This document shows, piece after piece, positions 10,538 through 20,742 of a stretch of DNA of 64,000 nucleotides (positions are counted from its first letter, which is position 1; each line of letters begins with the position of its first letter). Made by a program: the position numbers and the translations under genes. The stretch lies in NCBI GenBank assembly GCA_905116865.2, contig CAJHNH020008555.1:285658-349657 (forward strand). The letters run 5' to 3'. This DNA comes from Candidula unifasciata (Eukaryota > Mollusca > Gastropoda > Stylommatophora > Geomitridae). Below the pieces are notes generated by a model. It made no database searches, was not told where the DNA came from, and saw only the letters and a program-made list of their open reading frames with translations.

Positions 10538-10771
10538 AGTACTTTTTTTAGACGACCCTATCTCAGCGACTTTAAGATTTCGTAGGGAATTCCTATAGAT
10601 TTTCCTGGACAGCTCCATATTATGGGTGGGGGGAAGAGGGGATGTTAGGGCTAGTGTTAAATGAATAATGACTGTTACTAACCCTAACCACCCCTGTAGT
10701 CTGGTATTTTCTGGGGATTTCCCTACAAAATCTTGAAGCCGACGAGATGGGGTCGTCTAAAAAAAAGTACC
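10538..10771. mobile_element. MITE family G, complete copy
   Basis: The ends are inverted: left GTACTTTTTTTAGACGACCC, right GGGTCGTCTAAAAAAAAGTAC. The inner arms share TCGTAGGGAATTCC with its complement TTTCCCTACAAAATC. The interior carries a GGGTGGGGGGAAGAGGGG stretch opposed by CCACCCCTG, and a TTAGGG/CCCTAA pair. There is no ORF. Confidence 0.85.
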
Positions 10772-10789
10772 GTTGATATCATTCTTTCT

Positions 10790-11215
10790 GAAGTGACCAC
10801 AGCTTGCCTCAGTTTAGTGCTGGTTTACCAGCCTTCTTGGAGTGAGCACTGCTCTATAAGTTCGATGTTGGTTTACCAGATTTTCTTGTAGTGAGCACTG
10901 CTCGGCCAAGTTCGATGTCGGATCACCAGTCTTCATGTAGCGAACACTGCTCGCCCAAGTTCGATGTTTGTTCTCCAGTCTTATTGTAGTGAGCACTGCT
11001 CGCCCTAGTTTGATGTTGATTCACCAGCCTTTTTGTAGTGAGCACTGCTCGCCCAAGTTCGATGTTGATTCACCAGCCTTTTTGTAGTGAGCACTGCTCG
11101 CCCAAGTTCGATGTTGATTCACCAGCCTTTTTGTAGTGAGCACTGCTCGCCCTAGTTCATTGTTTGTTTACCAGCCTTCTTATAGTGAGCACTGCTGGCC
11201 CAGTTCGATGTTGGT
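10790..11215 (+). repeat. 49-bp minisatellite, array 2
   Basis: About nine units of TTGTAGTGAGCACTGCTCGC, CCAAGTTCGATGTTGATTCA and CCAGCC. Two neighbouring units are identical, suggesting recent local amplification. Confidence 0.9.
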
Positions 11216-11219
11216 TCAC

Positions 11220-11330
11220 CACCCTTATGGGAATGCCCCGAGTGCTGTGATGTCGGTTCTTGAATCAACTCAACTCAACTCATTCTTTTGTTTGTATCCT
11301 CAGTAGTAGCTTAAGATTATAGCTCCCAAT
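11220..11330 (+). mobile_element. LINE 3' tail, copy of 7640-7740
   Basis: It starts at the ATGCCCCGAGTGCTGTGATG knuckle region and carries the TCAACTCAACTCAACTCATT tail. Only the tail was duplicated. Confidence 0.75.
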
Positions 11331-11334
11331 AAAG

Positions 11335-11445
11335 TAACAATTGCTAACGACCGTTGTGTAAAGAAGCCCAAGCGTATTAAATAGAAAGAGAGAAGGAAAA
11401 AAAAATTAAACATGACAATGGTGTTCGTGTTTCTGATCTAGCCCT
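11335..11445 (+). mobile_element. Tigger/pogo transposase fragment, copy 2
   Basis: Closely similar to 8045-8155 (GTGTAAAGAAGCCCAAGCGT onward). It breaks off at the GTTTCTGATCTAGCC codons, where a poly(C) tract begins. Confidence 0.65.
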
Positions 11446-11600
11446 CCCCCCCCCCCCCCCCCCCCATCCCCACCCCACCCCCCCCCCACCACAAGTACAT
11501 GGCAAGATCCCTTACGCCCTCCTTTAGTATGGGGCAAGATCCCACATCAACCCCCTGGAACATTTTTACGCCCCCCCCCCCCCACCCCATCCCAGCTGCA
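11446..11600 (+). repeat. Poly(C)-rich tract
   Basis: A C20 run starts at 11446, followed by C-runs broken by A and T up to about 11590. The 88-codon frame at 11499 is a by-product of this composition. Confidence 0.9.
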
Positions 11601-11654
11601 GACTACTGCAATACACTACACGCTGCCCTTGTGTGCCGTTGTACTACTGCTGGC

Positions 11655-11915
11655 TTAACAAGAAGAAACCCACTGTCTCCCAAACATGTCTGTCGTAAGA
11701 GTCGACTAGTGAGGGATTTCCTACGAAGTCGGAGTGCATCTTCCCCAGAGGCAAGGGATCAATAGTTTGCGTAGAAATACGCCAGATCTGTAAAACGGAT
11801 GTGCGTGTCAAAACTCAAATGCTAGAAAAATCGAAGATTCAGAAGTGGACGAACAACCGGCACGTTCCCCTGAAGTTTACAGCAAGTGAACGAGAAGAAG
11901 TAGAAGAGGGAGGAA
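11655..11915 (+). repeat. Interspersed repeat family B (GAA-tailed), copy 1
   Basis: In order it contains ACCCACTG, CATGTCTGTCGTAAGAGTCG, GGAGTGCATCT, CAGATCTGTAAAACGGATG, CAAAACTCAAATGCTAG, CAGAAGTGGACGAACAACC and a GAAGAAG tail. The same order occurs at 39715 and 41625 and, reversed, at 38785 and 49795. Confidence 0.8.
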
Positions 11916-12284
11916 AGGAAGTGCAGGTATACTAAACACTATGCCGTGGTAATAAAATAAGAATACCAGACACTGAGACATTGATGCCAGATTAGACAAT
12001 CTGTAGAACCAAATCTTACAAAATTTGAGAACTAGTGGATAGTACCTCGCCGAAGTTAGAGGTCAGTGACCTCTGATATCACCTGCCACTTGCCTGATCT
12101 TGCGTCGCACGGGTTTCTTTCTTAAAACTAGTCAATCTTGTCTTGTTGGCCATTACAGTTTCTTTTCATAGCTGACGTTAATGGGATTTCTTAATTCTGT
12201 TCACTCTAATATCATTGTTCTCATCAACTCCCGATACATCAACACAGGGGTTTTAACTAGACATTTGTGTATATTCCATCCAAG
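11916..12284. other. No recognised feature
   Basis: Unique-looking sequence with a short perfect palindrome, GAGGTCAGTGACCTC, at about 12059-12073. No gene is seen. Confidence 0.35.
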
Positions 12285-13100
12285 TTAAGATTCGACATCA
12301 CAGCTTTTAGGACAAGCCCGTACTAGCTCCCTCTCCCTCATAAACAGCCAGCAAACAGTGTCCATACTGATGGTATCCGTTTTTATCTGGTTAACTATTC
12401 GTCTTGCCTTCCCTCTGAGTCTCCAGTGGCGCCTAGAGCCCACTACTCCTCGCTGCATCATTCTTTCTAGGCACGAGTTTTCAGTATCTTCCATTTCACT
12501 TGTTACTTTGTCCCACAGGTTAGAGATCACTTCTGCCTTGTGCAGTTGCAGTACACCACCAAATAGGAGTCAGCCCAGTCAGCCTATCTGCCTGCTCATT
12601 CTAAAACACACCTTAATAGCCCGGTCATATTATCCATGTGACACTCGCCAGCTGCGACCTCTGGATTGATGTAACCCATTCCCTATGAAGAAAACCAGAC
12701 TCCACACTACTGAGCATGCTTTCCGACACTATGACAACATGTGTGGCTGAGATTTATTCCACCCATAGAAACGCTGCAGTAACCGCCTCAACCTCCATTG
12801 TCTTGGTGGATGCGGTAATGTTATATGCCATAACCCCCCCCCCCCCCCCCCCCCCACCCGCTTCTGTAACGAAGCCTCATCCTTTTTTCCTGCCCCTGGC
12901 CACTGACCCATTAGTGTTTATAATCATATCTTCTGGCCTAGACATGTCCTCTACTAGCTGTTAAACATTTGCGTCTGCTCGTCCCATCGCCTATTCCCCT
13001 GCCTTCTAGTCCCAAGTAATTACCACTTTATGCAGCTCATCTCTGCCCTCTGGTACTTTTACCCATTCTGCTCCTCGGCTTATCCCGGTCGTTATCTGCC
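12285..13100 (-). mobile_element. LINE fragment with degraded RNase H domain
   Basis: Reading right to left on the minus strand: a MGKSTRGQ and RADA-like lead-in (13100-12950); INTNGSVARGR at about 12930-12896, the RNase H start in which the usual catalytic Asp of TDGS is Asn; a glycine run replaced by a C22 tract (12834-12855 on the plus strand); a SESMLSSVESGFLHREWV block; LASVTWI; then the C-terminal block ending RACPKSCDVES at 12285. Stops and frameshifts split it. It corresponds to 8260-8480 in the other duplicate. Confidence 0.75.
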
Positions 13101-13215
13101 CACGACCGACTCCAGCTGACGGGCCATGCTGCTGACGTCACCGGGTCGGGCTAATGATGCGTTAACGCAGCGGTTGTCAAACAAGAAATAACTATTTTCG
13201 ACAGTGGCAAGGAAA

Positions 13216-13514
13216 GACAACTTGGCTATTCTCCGAATAACGGGCACATATTATGGCTGCCAAAAACAGGGCCTCAGTCACATGTAAATTACGAGCTTCC
13301 GGCGACTTAATTTGCGAACTTCCGGCGATACCGACGAGAGTATCCCCCACGCCGCATGGATTAGGGCTGAACTAGATGGCTGGGACTCACGAGCAAAGCT
13401 GCAGAAGATGCGGAAGTCGCCGGAAGTGCGCAATTGACAGGTGACTGAGGCCTTGTTAGGGTGCTTTACGGCCGCCATAATATGTGCTTGTTATTCGGAG
13501 GATAGCCGACAACT
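13216..13514. mobile_element. Foldback element, copy 2
   Basis: Arms as in copy 1: CAACTTGGCTATTCTCCGAA at the left, ATTCGGAGGATAGCCG near the right end. The centre is shorter by about 90 bp. The flanks on both sides also match copy 1, so the element was duplicated with its surroundings. Confidence 0.85.
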
Positions 13515-13560
13515 TGAATGTTAACTTTTAAGTATACATGCCTTCTTTAATAATTTCACA

Positions 13561-13890
13561 ATTTTCAGCCGAATTTTCTTGATTATTGCCGCGGCACTCC
13601 TGGCATACGCTCACGGCATCCCAGGGTGCCTCAACACCCAGTTTGAGAACTGCTGAGTTAACGCATTGTCAGCCCGACACGGTGATGTCAGCAGCACGGG
13701 CCGTCAGCTAGAGCCGGACGTTATCTGCCCCTCTTTAGTCTGTCACTCTTCGCAATGTCCAATTCCCTATGCAAGATACGTATATACCAGAGATGCCTCA
13801 GCAGATAATCATCATTATCATCAAGTGTTTTGTCAACTGGCTTTGAAGATAACCTGGGAAGAGTATAGTCTTATATGTGGATAACAAAAG
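13561..13890 (+). pseudogene. Broken copy of the secreted cysteine-rich ORF
   Basis: Aligned with 9006-9317, the start codon is lost and a TGA sits 11 codons after the first cysteine. Beyond it the cysteine-cluster half stays open, with several substitutions, including Phe for one of the paired cysteines. The signal-peptide stretch is still recognisable (IIAAALLAYAHG). I read it as a non-functional paralogue. Confidence 0.6.
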
Positions 13891-14384
13891 CGCACAAGAA
13901 CACGGCTAGACTACGTGTTCAACGCAAAGAAAAAGCCTTTAAAACGCTGCAATACAAAAGTCCAAAGAGACATAGTATACCGAGCAAGACATTCCAACAC
14001 TTATGAACTGAATGATTCGGTGTACATTGAGGTTGTTCTGTCGACTCTCGTAATAAGAATAACTCGAATCAAGAAAGATCGGCACTGCAATGTGTTTGAA
14101 TAATATTAAAAAATATGTTTATGCGACAATAACCCATTATGGGCTCTTCTGATCACAAGATTTGTATCACGGGCTTGTTTGACCCGCAACATAACTACCA
14201 AGTAACTGCAGCTGTGTATTTTGACACAATAGTTAGTTCCGTATCATTTACAGGACGTTGCAGAACCAACGCCAGAATCTATAGGCTATTGTGGTTTTTC
14301 TAGGAAAAGTTTACGTTTAGTAGTTTGCCATTATTTCTGGACGCTGGGATGTCGGTACCACTGCCGAAACCAACGCAAGAATAA
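13891..14384. other. Shared downstream sequence, then an insertion
   Basis: 13891-14030 matches 9360-9550 with a deletion. From about 14100 the sequence has no partner in copy 1 until about 14697, so roughly 600 bp was inserted here, or lost from copy 1. Two SINEs lie in it. Confidence 0.5.
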
Positions 14385-14462
14385 TCCCCTGCAGCTGTGA
14401 TCGAACTCGGCACCCCGGCATTACGAAGTGCGTTCGCAACGCCTAAGCCACGGAGGCCGATA
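14385..14462 (-). repeat. tRNA-like SINE head
   Basis: The minus strand reads GGCCTCCGTGGCTTAGGCG, with an A-box-like TGGCTTAGGCG, and later GAGTTCGATCAC as the B box. A functional tRNA is unlikely because the stems do not pair and it lies in repeat sequence. Confidence 0.6.
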
Positions 14463-14584
14463 CAATCCCATTTTTTTTAAGTATCCAGAAGCCATGAGTT
14501 GTTAATCCTTTGGCTCGGTATTGTGGATATCGCAATTTTTCGGCCTTGATTCCATTGTAAATACCGTAAATCTGGGAGAAATGT

Positions 14585-14687
14585 GGCTTTTCTGCCTACC
14601 CCCGGGAGTGAACCCGGACCACAAGGAGTTCGTCACCCGCTCACCGCGCAATCCGGTTTAGCCAACTACGCTAGAGAGCCAAGCACA
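14585..14687 (-). repeat. tRNA-derived SINE head
   Basis: The minus strand begins TGGCTCTCTAGCGTAGTTGG (A box) and has GGGTTCACTCCC (B box) about 55 bases on. It is a different family from its neighbour at 14385. Confidence 0.6.
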
Positions 14688-14696
14688 CACAATACA

Positions 14697-15084
14697 AAGG
14701 ACTGTACGGTCTGTTTATTTCGCTCTTTGAAAACATGTATGCTTGGTACAATACGTACATGATAATAACGGGTGCACATGAATAATAATCAATCAAACAT
14801 GAAACACTGACTGTAACGGATGTTAAATATTCAACCGCGCATGAGACGTTCATTGTTAAACATGAAAACAAGGCCAAATCCCACTCGATTCCTGGCTTGG
14901 GGCGGAAACAGTTGAGAAACACGCACACAGTGACGATCTTGGTGGCCAGTTAGCAAAGACCTGAGGACCATTTTTTTTTTAGAAAGTCTGCCACGGACTA
15001 TTATTTTCGTTAGTCCGGCTGAAGAATTTTTTATAATTTATTAATATTAGAAGCACAAAAAGCATTGCATTCTAAACCTAATAT
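14697..15084. repeat. Duplicated block C
   Basis: Corresponds to 9565-9953 (CGTACATGATAATAACGGGT, ATGTTAAATATTCAACCGCG, CTGGCTTGGGGCGGAAACAG, then AAAAAGCATTGCATTC). Confidence 0.85.
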
Positions 15085-15343
15085 GGTACTTTAATTTTAG
15101 ACGACCCCTATCTCATCGGCTTCGAGATTTCGTAGGGAATCCCTATAGATTTTCCTGGACAGTCCCATATTATAGGGAAGGGGGGAGGAAGAGGGGAAAG
15201 GGGAGGGAGGAGGGGATGTAAGGGCGAGTGTTAAAGGAAAAATGATTGCTACTAACCCTAACCACCCCTGTAGTATGGTATGTTCTGGTGATTTCCCTAC
15301 AAAATCTCGGAGTCAACGAAATGGAACCGCCTAAAAAACTACC
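15085..15343. mobile_element. MITE family G, complete copy
   Basis: It starts GGTACTTTAATTTTAGACGA. Its right end, CTAAAAAACTACC, is eroded. The interior has a GGGGAGGAAGAGGGGAAAGG stretch. Both flanks match those of the copy at 10538, so the insertion predates the duplication. Confidence 0.85.
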
Positions 15344-17635
15344 GTTGATATCATTCTTCTTGAAGTGAGCACTGCTCGTCTCAGTTTAGTGCGGGTTTAC
15401 CAGACTCCTTGTAGTGAGCACTGCTCGCACAAGTTCGATGTTGGCTCACCAGTCTTTTCGTAGTGAACACTGCTCGCACAAGTTAGATGTTGGCTTACCA
15501 ATCATCTTGTAGTGAACACCGCTCGCAAAGTTAGATGTTTGTTTACCAGTGTTCTTGTAATGAGCACTGCTTGCCACAATTCGATGCTAAGTTCACCAGC
15601 CTTCTTGTAGTTAACACTGCTTGCCCAAGTTCAGTGCTGATTCACCAATCTCCTTGTAGTGAGCACTGCTAGCCTTAGTTTATTGTTGGTTCACCAATCT
15701 TCTTGTAGTCAGCAATACTAACCCTAGTTTATTGTTGGTTCACCAATCTTCTTGTAGTCAGCACTGCTAACCCTAGTTTATTGTTGGTTCACCAATCTTC
15801 TTGTAGTCAGCACTGCTAACCCTAGTTTATTGTTGGTTCACCAATCTTCTTGTAGCCAGCACTGCTAACCCTAGTTTATTGTTGGTTCACCAATCTTCTT
15901 GTAGTCAGCACTGCTAACCCAAGTTTATTGTTGGTTCACCAATCTTCTTGTAGCCAGCACTGATAACCCTAGTTTATTGTTGGTTCACCAATCTTCTTGT
16001 AGTCAGCACTGATAACCCTAGTTTATTGTTGGTTCACCAATCTTCTTGTAGTCAGCACTGCTAACTCAAGTTTATTGTTGGTTCACCAATCTTCTTGTAG
16101 TCAGCACTGCTAACCCAAGTTTATTGTTGGTTCACCAATCTTCTTGTAGCCAGCACTGATAACCCTAGTTTATTGTTGGTTCACCAATCTTCTTGTAGTC
16201 AGCACTGATAACCCTAGTTTATTGTTGGTTCACCAATCTTCTTGTAGTCAGCACTGCTAACCCAAGTTTATTGTTGGTTCACCAATCTTCTTTGTAGCCA
16301 GCACTGCTAACCCTAGTTTATTGTTGGTTCACCAATCTTCTTGTAGTCAGCACTGCTAACCCTAGTTTATTGTTGGTTCACCAATCTTCTTGTAGTCAGC
16401 ACTGATAACCCTAGTTTAGTGCTGGTTCACCAATCTTCTTGTAGCCAGCACTGCTAACCCCATTTATTTGTTGGATTCACCCATCATTCTTGTTAGTAAC
16501 CCATCATCTTGTGTAGTTCCCAATCTTCCCAGCACTGCTAACCCTAGTTTATTGTTGGTTCACCAATCTTCTTGTAGTCAGCACTGATAACCCTAGTTTA
16601 TTGTTGGTTCACCAATCTTCTTGTAGTCAGCACTGATAACCCTAGTTTAGTGCTGGTTCACCAATCTTCTTGTAGCCAGCACTGATAACCCTAGTTTATT
16701 GTTGGTTCACCAATCTTCTTGTAGTCAGCACTGCTAACCCAAGTTTATTGTTGGTTCACCAATCTTCTTTGTAGCCAGCACTGCTAACCCTAGTTTATTG
16801 TTGGTTCACCAATCTTCTTGTAGCCAGCACTGCTAACCCTAGTTTATTGTTGGTTCACCAATCTTCTTGTAGCCAGCACTGCTAACCCTAGTTTATTGTT
16901 GGTTCACCAATCTTCTTGTAGTCAGCACTGCTAACCCTAGTTTATTGTTGGTTCACCAATCTTCTTGTAGTCAGCACTGATAACCCTAGTTTATTGTTGG
17001 TTCACCAATCTTCTTGTAGTCAGCACTGATAACCCTAGTTTATTGTTGGTTCACCAATCTTCTTGTAGTCAGCACTGATAACCCTAGTTTATTGTTGGTT
17101 CACCAATCTTCTTGTAGTCAGCACTGCTAACCCAAGTTTATTGTTGGTTCACCAATCTTCTTTGTAGCCAGCACTGCTAACCCTAGTTTATTGTTGGTTC
17201 ACCAATCTTCTTGTAGTCAGCACTGCTAACCCTAGTTTATTGTTGGTTCACCAATCTTCTTGTAGTCAGCACTGATAACCCTAGTTTAGTGCTGGTTCAC
17301 CAATCTTCTTGTAGCCAGCACTGCTAACCCTAGTTTATTGTTGGTTCACCAATCTTCTTGTAGTCAGCACTGATAACCCTAGTTTAGTGCTGGTTCACCA
17401 ATCTTCTTGTAGTCAGCACTGATAACCCTAGTTTAGTGCTGGTTCACCAATCTTCTTGTAGTCAGCACTGATAACCCTAGTTTATTGTTGGTTCACCAAT
17501 CTTCTAGTAGTCAGCACTGATAACCCTAGTTTATTGTTGGTTCACGAATCTTCTTGTAGCCAGCACTGATAACCCTAGTTTAGTGCTGGTTCATCAATCT
17601 TCTTGTAGTCAGCACGGCTTTCAGACTTGCTGTGA
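15344..17635 (+). repeat. 49-bp minisatellite, main array
   Basis: About 46 units of 49 bp combine GGTTCACCAATCTTCTTGTA, GTCAGCACTGCTAACCC and TAGTTTATTGTT. The first six or so units keep the older TAGTGAGCACTGCTCGC form. Later units are homogenised, with alternating GTC/GCC, CTGC/CTGA and TATTGTT/TAGTGCT variants and a scrambled patch at 16455-16530. The CCCTAG inside the unit is not a telomere repeat. Confidence 0.97.
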
Positions 17636-17675
17636 CGAGAGCGACGTTTTATAAAGGGGCCCCGCTGATTGATGA

Positions 17676-17775
17676 TGATGATGATGATCTTGGTGGCCAG
17701 TTAGCTAAGACCTGAGGACCTTTTTTTTTTCAGAAAGTCTGCCATGGACTCTATCATTTTCGTTAGTCTCGGCGA
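17676..17775. repeat. Duplicated block D (partial)
   Basis: It carries GATCTTGGTGGCCAGTTAGC and AGTCTGCCATGGACTC, as in blocks A-C, then diverges at 17770. Confidence 0.75.
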
Positions 17776-17878
17776 TCATTGCCTTTATTGTTGTTATTGA
17801 TATTATTATAATCATTATTTCTATTCTTTAAAGTGCCCTTTCGCGTTTCACTTTACTTTGTATTATCAGACTGTAATT

Positions 17879-17889
17879 CCCCCTCCCCC

Positions 17890-17925
<36 letters not shown>
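17879..17925 (+). repeat. Poly(C) tract
   Basis: An uninterrupted C35 run follows CCCTCCCCCT. Another C13 run lies at 18073-18085. Confidence 0.97.
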
Positions 17926-17928
<3 letters not shown>

Positions 17929-18138
17929 TCAGTGTTTTATTGAGTTTCAGTTTTGGAACTTTTTGTTTGCATGTTTTCTTCATTCCCAGTTTTTTATTGC
18001 CGGTTTGCTTGTCTTCTTCAAGTTTTATGGACCCGTCTGACTTGGATGGGCAATGTGGTCCTGACGCCTTAACCCCCCCCCCCCCTTCCACCCCCACCCC
18101 TCACCCCCCAAAAAGGCACTCATTTTGCTGATGATTAA

Positions 18139-18800
18139 ACCACGGCAGTCACGTTTAACTATTTATATACAAGTAGGATGACGGCAGTCACGTTTAACTA
18201 TGTATATACAAGTAGGAGGACGGCAGTCACGTTTAACTATTTATATACAAGTAGGATGACGGTAGTCGCGTTTAACTATTTATATACAAGTAGGATGACG
18301 GCAGTCACGTTTAACTATTTATATACAAGTAGCATGACGGCAGTCACGTTTAACTATTTATATACAAGTAGGATGACGGTAGTCGCGTTTAACTATTTAT
18401 ATACAAGTAGGATGACGGCAGTCACGTTTAACTATTTAAATATAAGTAGGATGACGGCAGTCACGTTTAACTATTTAAATACAAATAGGATGACGGCAGT
18501 CACGTTTAACTATTTATATACAAGTAGGATGACGGCAGTCACGTTTAACTATTTATATACAAGTAGGATGACGGCAGTCACGTTTACCTATTTATATACA
18601 AGTAGGATGACGGCAGTCACGTTTAACTATTTATATACAAGTAGGATGACGGCAGTCACGTTTACCTATTTATATACAAGTAGGATGACGGCAGTCATGT
18701 TTGTTTACATACAATTAGGAAGAAGGCAGTTATGTTTAACCGTTTACATACAAATAGAAAGAAGGCAGTTATGTTTAACCGTTTACATACAAGTGTGTGC
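18139..18800 (+). repeat. 39-bp minisatellite
   Basis: About 17 units contain GGATGACGGCAGTCACGTTT, then AACTATTTATATACAAGTA. The last two or three units at 18700-18800 are diverged. Because 39 is a multiple of three, one frame stays open for 217 codons with a 13-residue period (MTAVTFNYLYTSR). A remnant of the same unit reappears at 20743-20765. Confidence 0.96.
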
Positions 18801-18829
18801 GTTTGTAGCGTGTTGTCCATCAAGATGAT

Positions 18830-20740
18830 GATAACCACTCTTTTTCATCAATATGAATGCGAAGATGACTGATTAGGCCGATGCGGGCCTAAAAAGTTCT
18901 TTGACAGTGAGGACAGGGAATGAGCGTTGTGCCAGGGAGGGGATCTCCTACAGTAACCTTTCTGTGGATCTTTTTCCTAATCAGTCTTGCTTCACATGTA
19001 GCCGCGCCCTTGTGTAGAGCTGCACACCATGCATTTCGGTCTTGAGAGGCAGCCTCTCAACCGATGTCATTCATCCCAAATGCCTTAAGTGAAGACTTCA
19101 AGTGTCCTTAAAGCGTTTCTTTTGCCCGCCTTGAGAATGGTTTCCCATGTTGCTGCTTTCCCTAAAAAAGTTTTTTTAATAGCCTGTGATCTGGCATGCG
19201 TGCCACATGACCAGCCTAACGATTCTGATACAGCATCAGTAGAGTGTGGATGCAAGGCATGGCTGCTTTCTCAAGGACTTCGGTATCAAGTACTTTGTCA
19301 TGCCATCTATTCTTCATTAGTTTTCTAAGGCAGACTATGTGAAAGTGATTTAACTTTCTGGACTGGCGCTGGTATACAGTCTATGTTTCACATGCATACA
19401 TAAGTGTAGTTAATACAACTAACCTGTATACTCTAAGCTTTGTCTACAGGGTTATGCCACTTCTGTTCCGAACATTTTTGTACAATCTGCCAAAGGCAAG
19501 GCTAGTCCTAGAGATTCTTGCATTTACTTCTTCATCAGTTGTGGCGCTCTGTGAAAGGGTGCTGCCTAGGTAAGTAAATTTCCTGACAAAATTTAATCTG
19601 TGGCCATTCACTGGGATATTGGGCTCGGTGTATCTTTGCCCTAGGGCTGGCTGGTACATGGCTACAGTTTTATCTTTGTTGATGGTGAGCTCAAAGTTTT
19701 GTACCTGTATCACTGAATTTGTCGATGTTGTGCAGCATATCCGCTTCTGTGTTGGTATAAAAGGCACAATCGTCCGCAAACAGGAGCTCCCTGGTGGTGT
19801 CTGATTTAGTTTTTAATTTTTTGCTTTCATCCTCCTGCGGTTGAACAGATTTCTATCCATGCGGTAATTTATGTCGATTCCAGTGTGATTCTTTACAAAG
19901 TCAGTCAGCATGGCTGAAAGTAACAGACTGAACAGTGACGGTGCAAGCACGTTGCCCTGTTTGACTCCGTTTGTGAAAGGAAAGGACTCTGACAGTTCGC
20001 CGTTATCCTGCACTCTTGCTTGCATGCTATCATGAAACTGACGCGCTATCTGGATAAACGCTTTCGTGAGATCAATAAAGGTGGAAAACATGTTCAGATT
20101 ATGTTCTTAAAATTTCTCTTGCTTTCATCCTCCTGCGGTTGAACAGATTTCTATCCATGCGGTAATTTATGTCGATTCCAGTGTGATTCTTTACAAAGTC
20201 AGTCAGCATGGCTGAAAGTAACAGACTGAACAGTGACGGTGCAAGCACGTTGCCCTGTTTGACTCCGTTTGTGAAAGGAAAGGACTCTGACAGTTCGCCG
20301 TTATCCTGCACTCTTGCTTGCATGCTATCATGAAACTGACGCGCTATCTGGATAAACGCTTTCGTGAGATCAATAAAGGTGGAAAACATGTTCAGATTAT
20401 GTTCTTAAAATTTCTCTTGCAGCTGTCTAGCAGCGAAAATCATATCAACTGTTCCATGATCTTTTCTAAAACCACACTGACTTTCAGGAAGGAGACCTCT
20501 GTCGAGATGAGCTGTGAGACGACCCAGGAGAATCCTGGCAAGATTCTTTCCGGCAACTGAAAGCAGTGAGATACCTCGGTGATTATCACAGGTTTCCACG
20601 TTCGTAAAGGTGAATTATTATAGCATCCTGTGGGATGGTCTCACTCTCCCAAATTCTTTGAAATATTTTGTGTAGCTGCTCAGTCAAAACTGGACCACCC
20701 ACTTTGAAGACTTCAGCTGAAATAGCATCTGGTAGGGTGA
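18830..20740 (-). mobile_element. LINE reverse transcriptase, 5' truncated, rearranged
   Basis: From right to left on the minus strand: ISAEVFKVGGPVLTEQLHKI (20735-20640); the GISLLSVAGKNLARILLGRL block and CGFRKDHGTVDMIFAARQLQ (20599-20405); LTKAFIQIARQFHDSMQARV and NGVKQGNVLAPSLFSLLLSA (20389-20099), present twice because of a 298-bp tandem duplication; ELLFADDCAFYTNTEADM with the FADD catalytic motif at 19780-19769; FTYLGSTLSQSATTDEEVNA (19600-19540); and a C-terminal zinc-finger-like PCPHCQRTF, then RIGLISHL near 18920-18840. Frameshifts and stops make it non-functional. The RT motifs are typical of non-LTR elements; the clade is not assigned. Confidence 0.9.
19823..20416 (-). repeat. 298-bp tandem duplication inside the LINE
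   Basis: 19823-20118 and 20121-20416 are essentially identical, each running from TTTCATCCTCCTGCGGTTGA to ATGTTCTTAAAATTTCTCTT. The same RT motif block is therefore encoded twice in succession. Confidence 0.95.
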
Positions 20741-20742
20741 AA

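Noticed and set aside
11499..11765. 88-codon frame with Pro-rich start
   Set aside because: It begins in a poly(C) tract and continues into a family B repeat.
15344..17635. CRISPR-like regular repeats
   Set aside because: Units are contiguous without unique spacers, and the context is eukaryotic. It is a minisatellite.
18178..18828. Tandem-repeat protein gene
   Set aside because: The frame is open because the unit is 39 bp. No promoter, signal or homologue is seen, so it is kept as a repeat and mentioned only as a finding.
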